DNA of 64,000 bases from Mimachlamys varia. Taxonomy: Eukaryota > Mollusca > Bivalvia > Pectinida > Pectinidae. The position numbers and the translations under genes are program-made. Positions within the stretch are counted from its first letter, which is position 1. Each line of letters opens with the position of its first letter. The notes under the pieces are model-generated. The model saw only the letters and a list, made by a program, of their open reading frames with translations, did no database searches and was not told the DNA's origin. Below, piece by piece: positions 35,637 to 45,785 of this stretch. The stretch spans positions 34,160,229-34,224,228 of the forward strand of contig OX392533.1 in assembly GCA_947623455.1 (NCBI GenBank), in the 5' to 3' direction.

Positions 35637-35798
35637 ATGGACTTTTACCGGATTCTTTTTCGCGTGTTGAAAACGTCAAACTGGATCCATAAGGATGAGA
35701 GGATAAACAGCGAGGCGGTCGAAGGTATGGTTCTTATTAACTTTGTTAACACAAAATGTGGTAAAATCGAGTGCATTCGACAATGCTGTTTTATTTGA
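35637..35798 (+). other. Possible upstream ORF in the receptor leader (53 codons)
   Basis: ATG at 35637 opens a frame ending TGA at 35796-35798, 58 bases before the receptor start codon; an internal ATG lies at 35727. If transcribed with the receptor it could dampen translation. A donor-like AAG|GTATGG (35725) and acceptor-like CAACAG (35845) would remove its 3' part by splicing, but the acceptor has a poor pyrimidine tract. Confidence 0.25.
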
Positions 35799-35856
35799 AC
35801 TCTTGTTATATCTCAAATTATTTGTGAAAAAAAAACAATCAACAGCAGATAACACA

Positions 35857-37032
35857 ATGGAGTGTTCTTTAAAAGATATTGAAACAGAAAACAGCACGTG
35901 TTTCTATGGAAACCAGCAACGATTTTTTCTTCCGGAATTTCCAACGAATTTGACTTTTCCTATTTATGGAATTCTTTGTCCTATCATAGCCATTTTAACA
36001 CTGATTTCAAACATAATCGTTGTTTGTGTTTTTATGAAGAAACAGATGAGGTCTGTTACGACTGTGTTTTTGGCGGGATTAGCAGTGTCCGACACATTAT
36101 CAGCAGCGCTCTGGAGCATAGTACATTTTTTCTTTTATGGCATTAGAGACAAAACGGACGAACCGTTACTATATCCGGATTGTATATTTCACGACTTTGC
36201 GCTCTACTTTGCGGTAATATTTCACACAACATCTGTCTGGCTCACGTTGACACTTGGATTGCAGCGTTGTATCATTGTTGTGAAACCGTTCAAAGGACCA
36301 AGATTATGGACAATTCGCAAATCGGTGTTCATCGCCGTTATGGCATATTTGATTCCGACAATATTTTTCACGCCGTTATTTTTTATGAAGAATTATTTTC
36401 CGTTTCTTTTCGTTGCGGACGATAATTCGACGTCCGTTTATTGCGCGAAAGATTTGGCTCAGTGGTTTATCAATGACATGAAACCGTTCAGTATTATTTA
36501 CCACATATTTCGGGGTGTGTTTGTTCAGCTCATCCCCTGTGTTTTAATGATGATAAGTACCGCCGTACTTGCGTACAAATTACGTCACGAACGGATATTA
36601 CAACGTCACATGTCACGGATGGTGGACGGACAGAAACGGGATTTTCAGCGCAGACAGCGGACAACGTTAATGGTGGTTATTATCATGGTTATATTTATGA
36701 TAGTAGAAATTCCAAATGGAATCGTATTTGGGATTAAATTTTACGAAGATACAACAAATACAATTATTTTAACCCGAGAAGTGGATTACCCGTTCGCAAT
36801 ATTTCAGAATTTTCTACTATTGCTAAGTTATCACTGTAACTTTTGGATTTACGTCGGCCTGAGTGCGCGGTTCAGGAGAACTCTACAGAATTTCTTTTTT
36901 GGCTATTCCTTTAAGAAAACCATGGAGGAAATGATTTCAATGAGCACTAAATCGCCACACAATTCTTCTGACAGGAGTATTCGCCAATCTCTGGTTGTGA
37001 ACGGGAACGGACATTGTTTCTCAGACAGATGA
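35857..37032 (+). CDS. Class A neuropeptide-type GPCR, sex-peptide/myoinhibitory/dmsr-like
   Basis: Single-exon frame of 391 residues. The frame is open further upstream, but the first ATG (ACAATGG) has an ideal initiation context. The N-terminus is short and extracellular, with N-glycosylation sites N12-S-T and N31-L-T. Seven hydrophobic segments lie at about 37-60, 68-92, 115-140, 156-177, 213-240, 270-293 and 312-335. Class A marks: N52 in TM1, LAVSD79 in TM2, and C109 paired with C196 of the second extracellular loop. The DRY position reads LQR(137)C, TM6 has VEIPNG instead of CWxP, and TM7 ends HCNFWIY instead of NPxxY. QR after TM3, EIP in TM6 and NFxxY followed by G-S-x-RFRxT recall the sex peptide receptor, FMRFamide and dmsr group, which couple peptide ligands to G proteins at the plasma membrane. 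Ligand unknown. Receptor identity is near certain; the subgroup is moderately so. Confidence 0.93.
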   Translation: MECSLKDIETENSTCFYGNQQRFFLPEFPTNLTFPIYGILCPIIAILTLISNIIVVCVFMKKQMRSVTTVFLAGLAVSDTLSAALWSIVHFFFYGIRDKTDEPLLYPDCIFHDFALYFAVIFHTTSVWLTLTLGLQRCIIVVKPFKGPRLWTIRKSVFIAVMAYLIPTIFFTPLFFMKNYFPFLFVADDNSTSVYCAKDLAQWFINDMKPFSIIYHIFRGVFVQLIPCVLMMISTAVLAYKLRHERILQRHMSRMVDGQKRDFQRRQRTTLMVVIIMVIFMIVEIPNGIVFGIKFYEDTTNTIILTREVDYPFAIFQNFLLLLSYHCNFWIYVGLSARFRRTLQNFFFGYSFKKTMEEMISMSTKSPHNSSDRSIRQSLVVNGNGHCFSDR

Positions 37033-37317
37033 CGTCAGGAGACCGAATTACGTCATCAACTTATGGCGTAATCGACGTTAATGAAATACACTAAGGAGGT
37101 GATTCTTAAACACTGACTTACATGAAATATAATTGTGCGAAGAAAGGGTATCTTAAGTATTCCCCGAAAAATGACGTCATTAGACCGAATTACGTCATCA
37201 ACTCATGGCGTAATCAACGTTGATGAAATATAATAAGGAAGCAATGTAATTCTTTTACATCGGTTACATGAAATATGACTGTGTAAAGCAAGGGTATTTA
37301 AAGTTATCGACATATAA
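37030..37317 (+). repeat. Tandem duplication in the receptor 3' UTR with CRE motifs
   Basis: Units 37030-37171 (142 bp) and 37172-37317 (146 bp) both begin TGACGTCA and share AGACCGAATTACGTCATCAA, ATGGCGTAATC, ACATGAAATAT and AAGGGTAT. The first unit starts at the stop codon itself: the TGA at 37030-37032 is the first three bases of a perfect palindromic CRE. Each unit also has an ATTACGTCATC half-site. Confidence 0.85.
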
Positions 37318-37819
37318 TGACAGTAACAGGAATGGCTTTTATGAATTTCTCATTATCAACTTAACAAATATACGTGTGGTATATAAATGTGCTAATTTGA
37401 CCCGTGTATTCGTGCCAGTTTCACGCGTATATACATCCAGTTTGAGTGCCATTCTTCAACGGTATTGTATATACCAATTACATACATCAATGCATCTTAA
37501 CAAAAACGGGCGATGAATTCGATAATAGGAAGATGATTACTTTGGCGTACTGCGATGGACTTTCCATGGTTTTGTATTGTTCTTCCAGGTATGTGTTAAC
37601 TGTGTAGGAGTTTCACAAACAATGGAAACCATCACAAACCATAGCAGCTCTAAGACACGGCTGTTAGCGAGATCTATCTGCGGGATCTATCGGTATACGT
37701 GTACTTGTGGCTTGGTACAACAGTGCTGAGACAGGAGAACATTATATATATATTGTACGGTATGGCGTTTTTACGTAATGAACTTGTCACACGTGTCATT
37801 TTTCATACATGTAAATAAC

Positions 37820-37825
37820 AATAAA
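37820..37825 (+). terminator. Candidate poly(A) signal of the receptor gene
   Basis: AATAAA is the first clear signal I see downstream of the receptor stop codon, which would give a 3' UTR of about 0.8 kb. It lies just before an R1 repeat. Confidence 0.45.
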
Positions 37826-37902
37826 AATATCATATTATACAAACGAATTCGTATATTTACATTTGTTTACAGTAGCATAATTGTACACACATCTAAAAAA
37901 GT

Positions 37903-38065
37903 CCAAAGCGGCGGCAAAACCATAATCCGAACTCAAAATCGATTTAACTAGTGACAAAATATGAATAAAGATTTATACGGAAACCCTTGAAAACGTAGAA
38001 GAGAATATGACCAGGTGTTCCGGAAGGGTAAGCGTTTTAAGTTTCATCGACGGCACCCGCCATGA
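37903..38065 (-). repeat. R1 interspersed repeat
   Basis: The plus strand has AAAACCATAATCCGAACTCAA, AATCGATTTAACTAG, ACCAGGTGTTCCGGAAGGGTA and TTCATCGACGGCACCCGCCAT, the R1 order reversed. Confidence 0.65.
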
Positions 38066-41000
38066 GTTGGGGTCAGGGAACCATCATCAGATAAGAGAAA
38101 ATAAACATGCAGCTACAGTGTAAGCATTATTCAAGAACACTTTTTCAAGTACAAATCTGAAAATATTTTAAATAGAATACTGTATACAGGTTTTATTTTT
38201 CTCGCGGTGATCTATTGCATTTTATCGGAAAAGTTATCAATGTTATCGAAAACTTCTGAGTCATCAATTCACTTATAATATAAAGCATTACTTAATAATA
38301 AATGTACGTTAACTTTGTGAAGAAGTAGATTTCAACTTGTCACTGAAAATGTCATCACAGTAAAATTAATTCCATATGTAATTTACATGTATTTTTGCAG
38401 TATTGTCGGGCTTTTCCCTCGAATACTTCACATAAGTGATCCAAAGTATAAACTATACACAGGATATTATATAAGTGTCAATGTAATATTGAATTGAATA
38501 TTAAACGTGTTCAATAATTTCATACGTCACGAGCCTATAGGGGAGTGACTTATTGAGTTGCATGTAATTATTTAACGAGTTTATTTAATAAATTCCATAT
38601 TATATCGACAGGAGTGTAAGATTCTATTTTTCACATAACTAATACTTATGAGAAAATACACTATCGCTCTCATATATTCATTTCTTTATAACGGCTTTTT
38701 GAACGGTACGATTTTCACGGATGAAACAATCATATGACGTCATAAAGACGTCATTTATTTATGCCGTCACAATAGTGTTATTACACAGGTGTAACATCAT
38801 ATTTATGACATGGCTGAACGGATCATTTATGTGAACCATTGTACAGATAAATTGTTTTAAGCAGCCATAACTGTTTCACGTACTATTTACTTCATGTTGT
38901 AATCAAACTACTCGTGAATAACTTAAACTGATATTGATAAAATGTTACATGTCAAATATTTGAATGTGCTTTTGGGGTGTCTAAGGACCATTAAGCCCAA
39001 ACACAAATACAATCTGACAAAACCCGAACACGCATTTAATCTGACATTATAACAATATACAACATGTATATACCGTTACAGGCCCCGGTTTCATCAACGT
39101 TCCTTAACTTAAAAATCTCCATAGGAAAGCATTACGGAATTTAAGGGGAACATCCTTAGTTAAGGACATTTCCTTATATTCTGTATTGCTTTCCTATGGA
39201 GATTTTTAAGTTAAGAAGTTTCCTTAAGTTAAGGAACGTTGATGAAACCAGGACCAGAATGTTTTAAAATAAGCCATTTACCCATTGTAACAAAAATCAT
39301 TAGTGAAAGTTTTCATTTAACTTATTTAAATAATTTTTATTTCACTTTTGCACAGTAAATGTCCCACTCAGTCAGAGTGTTGTTTAAGTTGGATTGGACG
39401 TATATATAAAAACAGACAACGTGTCTATATTACAGAATATAGGCATTTCCATTTAGTTTTACATATATTACTTTTGTTCAACATGTACCTTGTAATTGCT
39501 TTTTATGTCTGTTAGATATTTGGGGTTCCATTTCGACGCTTCGGTCCCAATACGACCTTATTGTGTTGAAGTTCCGTTAGAATTAAATCATGATCAATAC
39601 TGATTGTCAAAATAAGATCAAACATACAGTATTTCCGATTGAAAGAATTAAATTTCTGAAAAGATGAAATATTATTGTGTTTTCAGAGTTGCGGGTTTTC
39701 ATTCCGTGCATCTTAATATATCGATAACAGCTAAAGTTAATATTTTGTCCCGCTATATTATCAAGCAGATATGTGAAAATAAGCTTTTAAAATAATATCG
39801 CGATACGCGGTATATTAAGTATTGCCTGTGTATTGCGATATACCGGTTTTCCGATATATCGTTATATTACAACCCTTAAAAAGATATAGGTCAGTGCGAC
39901 ATAAATTTTGCGCGTCACTTATCTTTGTTCGGTTTTAACTCCCTTTTTATCCAGCCGACGAGCAGAGCACATAGATATGTTTTGAAAAGAGAAGAAAATA
40001 ATATTTCAGACCATGTTTTTACTGATTTTTTTAATCTACAGTTTGTTATAATTCTCGGAGATCTAACATTTAAGATGTTCCGATTTTTTTCTCTGTACAT
40101 TAATGCATTCCTAATCTGTTTACCTGCTCGAATTTCTGTGATAAACATCTGGTTTTAATTCCCTAAGATCAATATCTGGCTGAAGATTTTATAATTATGA
40201 TTTCCACCAGGGACCAAATCTACCGGCATATGGTCGATTAATTGCTTAATTACTTAAGCGCTGGTGGCATTAAAGAATATTAAAGAATACATTTCCAATT
40301 TGTTGATCAAAGTCTGGCGGAATACTTGTGGCTTTTGCGTTTTATGATAACTTTTTCATAAAAAAATTTAAAACACTATATGGGAGAATCGTTAACACTA
40401 TAATTCGGTTATGAATCCCGTACGCTGTCTGTATTTCTTTACATGTACATTTGTATCGCTGTAAGTTTCAGATAATCATAATTCAACAAAAGATTTGGAT
40501 AGATTTAGGTGTGTCACCTCCAACGAAGGACTTAAATTTAAAAAAAAAATGTGACCATTCAAGATATTTATTAAAAACATGTACATGGCATAATTAGTAC
40601 TGTATATATCACATATTTAAACGTCCTAGGAGTGATTTATCAATTAACACATGCAGAGACATATACTATTAAATTGTGCATATGTTATAATCTACAAAAA
40701 ACATCTCTGTCGTGGGGATTTGTCATGATTATCCCTGACATTTTATAATGAACTACACTTGTATTCCATACTTTAAACTGGAAGAGTTCAAATTAGTCTT
40801 CAGAAGTGAAGAGTTACAGTCTCCACACAACAAAATTCAAGGGAATTTTCTATCTTCTAATACCTTTTTTAATACGTATATTAACCATTATGCTATTTAA
40901 ATTAAAATTCAAAGTCTTATTTCAATCTAACTGAACGATATACGGAGTGAAATTGAACATCAACTTTTAATCAGATTCAACTTTATGGGATCAGTGATTG

Positions 41001-42269
41001 AATATTTGCTGGTGATTTCTATCAACTTGTGAACATAGCTTGATAAAGACAATCCAGTTTATGTCAATATATAGACAACTGGCAGATAAAAAAACTTGAT
41101 TTTGAGAGAATTATAACTTGAATGACCAGTAGGTGACCATTGATATTGTGAAGGGTTTTACTCTAATCAAACTCAATTCAAATCCTAGTGAAAAATACGT
41201 AATTCAGGACAGCGATATCAAAACAATCAACTTTTTGTGAAATTGATATCTTCATGGTCAACGAAAGGAGAGATGTTGAATTCAGAAATATTTTATTTAG
41301 ATTCTTCAAACGCATCAAATTTTACATATGTTACATATATATATGCGCTGAAATCTTTGCGGTCATACCAACAATATGATTATTTAAGTTCTCCCAATAC
41401 ATGAAACTCATTTGAAGAACTATCGTTGGCTAAATAAGTAAGTGCGAAAATCGGTTAAAGGTGCTACAGTGTATTTTAACTGTTAGTTTTGATGTACATA
41501 CACTTTTGTAAAAGACATATTTTGTATTTAATATACGGAACATGAACATATTACAGCTAAGCAATTCGCGCATAAGTACAATGACAACTTTAGTTAAAAT
41601 ATTTTATCTAATATTCAACAAAATATTCACACACGTTTTGTTATTTGGTATGAATAATCAAGCTTGAAGCTTTTACATGTATATAATTTCCTGGGCAATT
41701 CTCATCAGACGTGACCAATAGCAGGATTGGCTCGAAATAAAGAACTATAAAACTCGTTCAAATGGCTCCCAAAGTATCTCTACACCAAACAGAAACCCCA
41801 CTTCTGTCTACAATAAAAAAACGCTGGTCATTCTGACCCGACCTCACGAGTGGAGTATACATATTAAACAGTATAGCACAAAGACCACTCGATGGGGCTT
41901 CTTGTCCGTCGTACCTCTGGGTTTTGTCAAGTTAACTGAAGCGATAGTGGGGTGTTTACAATAACTAATCTACTGTTTATCACAGATGGAATCTTGTTTT
42001 TCAAAGGAAGAATTGAATACACAACACCCAGTACTGGACATAAATATTCAAAATCTCTTTTTAATTGCCAGCAAGCTTTTCCTCATTAGACATATATGTA
42101 TATATATGTTTGCAGCAGGAGCTCCGCGTGGCATTGGACTTATAAATCCAACAAAGAAAGAAAACTACTGGAGTAGACGATAATTAGACTGGCCAATACA
42201 GCTCTAAAGTGTTTATGAAGAATTTTTTTTAACTGAATTTTACTACTAGCACATCTCCCTCTAGTTTAT
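38066..42269. other. Non-coding downstream of the receptor gene
   Basis: No supported exons. It holds a TGACGTCA at 38735-38742 and the palindromic MITE at 39081-39255. Otherwise it is AT-rich with nothing recognised. The 41986 open frame follows an acceptor-like CTGTTTATCACAG but has no family signature. Confidence 0.5.
39081..39255. mobile_element. Palindromic MITE, CCGGTTTCATCAACGTTCC ends
   Basis: The left end CGGTTTCATCAACGTTCCTT is mirrored by AAGGAACGTTGATGAAACC at the right. Inner segments AATCTCCATAGGAAAGCA / GCTTTCCTATGGAGATT also pair, so almost the whole 175 bp folds as one hairpin. I see no coding frame or clear target duplication. Confidence 0.8.
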
Positions 42270-42395
42270 AATCAGTAATTATTTAAATAAGCTGATTACA
42301 TTACGGGTTACGACGGGACGGACATGGGTAACACTATATGCCCCCCCCCCCCACACACACACACACACCTCCATTTCATGGCGGGGCATGATTAA
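42270..42395 (+). mobile_element. GGGACGG/GGGGGCATAA interspersed repeat, copy 2
   Basis: ATAAGCTGATTACATTACGG, a short GGGACGGACATGGGTAACAC segment, TATGCCCCC extended by C- and CA-runs (42343-42370), and TTTCATGGCGGGGCATGA. It is 5' truncated. Confidence 0.55.
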
Positions 42396-42453
42396 AAAAC
42401 TAAATTTGAAACATAACAGTACAGTAGCACAGCAGTTCTCTAACTATCTAACC

Positions 42454-42835
42454 CACAGGGGCTAGGCACGGACCTATGTCACTAAGAAATGATTGTCAGA
42501 GAATTATTTTACCTCTCTCGAATATAACCCCCCCCCTACTACATATTTTACCTCTCTGGAATACCCCCCCCCCCCCCAACACACACACACACTATTACAT
42601 ATGTAACCTCTCTCGAATATAACCCCTCCCACTACTATATAGTTTACCCTTCTTGAATATAACCCCTCCCACTACTATAATTGTACCCCTCTTGAATATA
42701 ACCCCCTCTCACTACTATATATCTGTGACAAACAGATGTAGACATATAACAGCGGGAGGGGTTATATTCGAGAGAGGTAAAATAATTATCACACAATCAT
42801 TTAATAGTGACATAGGTACGTGCCTAGCCCCTGTG
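42454..42835 (+). mobile_element. hAT-like MITE with internal minisatellite (382 bp)
   Basis: Inverted repeats of about 80 bp start CACAGGGGCTAGGCACG and end CGTGCCTAGCCCCTGTG. The flanking 8-mers ATCTAACC (42446-42453) and ATCTAGCC (42836-42843) differ at one base, consistent with an 8-bp target duplication as made by hAT elements. The interior consists of about five copies of a 35-45-bp unit CCTCTCTCGAATATAACCCC...ACTACTATA, which is also the inner edge of the inverted repeats. Solo end at 6645-6689. Confidence 0.8.
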
Positions 42836-43153
42836 ATCTAGCCATGGATTTTGTGATTATGATGCTATCAGAGACGTCGATTTTGATAAACATCATTATA
42901 CATTAAGATTATGGACCAACTTATGGAGCTGAATTAACATAAATCTTTATAGATTTATCTGAAGATCGTAGAGATCTTTTACAAATTTAATAATACTAGA
43001 AGCACCAATTAGAAAATATGTTACATTTATATATATGTCCTCTTTTTTTTTGTTCTAGATTATATCGACATCGGCGACTAATGATGTATTACTGCCCTTT
43101 CCTGTGGGAATTGTTCTCTTATATATTTAGTACATCACATGATAGTACACGGA

Positions 43154-43347
43154 ACACAGGGACCTGCGAATTTGTTACAGCTTTCGACCTAAACTAACGT
43201 GTTAAGAGTAATTTTACACGTTTGAAGGGTTTAGATCAATTTTCGAAAACATACACCCCCAGTGTATGTTCTTTAACGTGTAGCATTACTCTTAACACCA
43301 TAGTTTAGGTTCAAAACTAGCTGTAACAAATGCTCAGGTCCCTGTGT
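43154..43347. mobile_element. Palindromic MITE, CACAGGGACCTG ends (194 bp)
   Basis: The left arm ACACAGGGACCTG, TTTGTTACAGC, GACCTAAACTA, GTGTTAAGAGTAAT is mirrored by the right arm; the pairing region is about 70 bp with a short centre (ACATACACCCCCAGTGTATGT). A partial copy lies at 223-251. Target duplication is not clear; the 8-mers beside CACAGGG...CCCTGTG agree at only five positions. Confidence 0.8.
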
Positions 43348-45700
43348 CTTGGAAGGCTATTTTATAACTACGTATATCAACTGTATAACTACGTATATCA
43401 TTTTCTATTTGGTATAGTTATCTGTCTTCCTTGGCTACGGGACCTACACCTAGCGACGGAACCTTACATGTACCTTTTTCGGCCCACGGGAAGGGAAAGT
43501 ACAATAGCGTGCACGTGACGTCAAGAGTTACGCCCCTTCTCAAATGTGGCCCTGTAAAATCTACTTTCCGTGTCTGCAAAGGATATCCAATTCGACCCAG
43601 GAGTTGCAGAAATGTTTACGGAAACTCCAAAGTGAAACAGGAAAACACGCTGTAGCGACTGTTATCAAGGAATACCTACTGGAAACCCCGGGGTACAGGG
43701 CGGGATTTATTGTCAATAAACTAAACGGTAGTCATATAAAATCAGTTGTTGTTAGATATATTTTATCAAGAAAGTTAATATTGTTTGTGTTTTAATTGTC
43801 AAAGGAAAGTCATGTGATGTATCTAATCTATTATGACCCATTCCCTCGGAAAAACATGTTTTGCATAGTGTTGTCTAGGGAGATTCAGTACCACCCTGAC
43901 GTTTCTACAAGACGCTGTACCGTACTGTACGTTTAATCTGTTTCGACCTTGACCTCCGCGTGGGGCCTCAGACATGGAGATTATGTGATTGATTAGATAA
44001 ATTACATAATTGATCGATTATACGTGTTAAGTTTCAAAACTCATTTAATGAAACCAAAGATAAGCTTATCTTTATATTCACTGCCAATTCCGCCGCTAAG
44101 ATATTGAGTAAGAAAGTAATAAGACGAGTAGGAACGACCATCAACTGGCTGCAGTTATCGACCTCGCCCTACTGTAGACCGGCTGGTAAAGGCCTGGTTA
44201 GCTTTACTGGGTATTTAACTGGATTTGTTTTATTGGGATCATGATCAGTTGCTTCCAGTTTAACTTACCTGATTTCTGTATCAATTTTCTTCAGATAACA
44301 TCAATGTATTTGAATTATCCTCATATATAACTTTAAAATGAAATTATTTTTTTTGTTAGTAATCAAGATAGAAAGCAATTCTGTTCGTTTTGGGAATCTG
44401 ACAATGCTTTTAGCTGAGGTCTGGTTGATTTTAGTGGATAAATCACGTAGCCATTACATAATAATAAATCAGCTGGCATGGGAGATAACTCTAAACAGTC
44501 TTTTATAAAATAACAAGTTCGTGCCGCGTTGTTTTTGCTTTTTTACTTTGTCGCGTTTAAACCAGAAACTGAGGTTTGTTTGTGATGCCCATTATATGGA
44601 TTACATATCATCCCTTTATGCATATAAACTTGCTAGTCTAGAAATGATAAATCCATTTCGTGCTAGTTTGGTTAGCAGTGACGTACAATGCACAGCATAC
44701 GGGATGATAGTCTGTGTATTGTAATACATATTGGCATTTCCTTTAGTTTTGACCCAAAATTTGAAAATAAATAAACATCCGGAGACATTTTGATAAGAGG
44801 ACGACACAATTTTGAATGGGATACATGTACTACAATTATATTAATCTTTTTTAAATGATGTCAGAATAACAGTCATTGCCAATCGGACTTTGTAAAATTA
44901 TTTTTCGGAGCGTAACCGTCCTATACTAACATATGTTAAGGTTATAGATAGGCATTCTTAAAAATTTAATTTATCTTTCTATGATATTTATGAAACGATG
45001 TCCCTGAATCCTTACCAATTTTACCAAGTTTTCTTAATGTTTTCTTCTGTGAAGAGTTCTCTGTTAAAATGAAAATAGTTTTACCTTTCACTTTACGATA
45101 CATACAAGTAGTCGAAGATCTAACAAAAGATTTAAGAGACAATCGAGAAAGATTCCTGATTCAATGAAATACAAGGTTAAGTTTGTATCTATCACCGAGG
45201 AGAAACGCTGGCGTCATATTTCGAGATGGTAGCATGTCGTTGGGGCTCGATGACGTCACACTATAACCTTCTCCACATGTGTGGGGCACGGGATCCAATT
45301 ACGAGCCCCTATGACATGGTCGGATTGTGTATTTCCGCAAGCATGTCAAATAAATAAAATCACCGGGCATTCCCTACCCCTATTGTACACAACAGCAACG
45401 CGCAAAGTGGACAGGCTGTGTCATCTAATACACAAACTATCATTGGGTATGAAGGTATTGTTGTCGGAACAGTGGCGTCGGAATTGATTTGGTTTAATTT
45501 CAATGAATAATAGCGGACATGGACAATAGATGCGGAAGGGTTGGGGAGAGATAGGGGGGAGAAAGAAGAATGCGACGTACGTAACTAGGTGGCGGCCCCT
45601 CAGTCTTTTTCAGGAAGTGACGTCAGTGTTGTCCTTGCTCAGTCCGCCAGAATGACCTGCCTTGTTTATGTTCGGTTTAGATATTGATTACAGGCGATTC
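43348..45700. other. Non-coding or unrecognised
   Basis: It has no recognised genes or repeats. An open frame from ATG 43544 to 43795 (83 residues) has an amphipathic-looking ELQKCLRKLQ...VIKEYLLE stretch but no family match. TGACGTCA sites lie at 43516, 45251 and 45618. Confidence 0.45.
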
Positions 45701-45785
45701 ATTCAAACATATTTTATTGAAAAAACAATCAAAATGATTGGGCTCAAGTTCTTACAACTTACTAGGCCCTCTCCCCCGAAAATAC
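45701..45785 (-). mobile_element. LINE-type 3' end fragment
   Basis: On the minus strand it reads GGGAGAGGGCCTAGTAAGTTG, GAACTTGAGCCCAATC and then an AATAAAATATGTTTGAAT-type end with a poly(A)-signal-like AATAAA. The same sequence is at 53070-53165. I associate this 3' end with molluscan non-LTR retroelements; no coding part is present. Confidence 0.5.

Noticed and set aside
35743..35856. N-terminal extension of the receptor frame (38 codons)
   Set aside because: It begins at TTG, lacks ATG, and is AT-rich; the ATG at 35857 has a strong context and gives a normal short extracellular N-terminus.
42340..42370. C-run followed by CA repeat as a possible functional element
   Set aside because: A simple microsatellite expansion inside a dispersed repeat's terminal hairpin.
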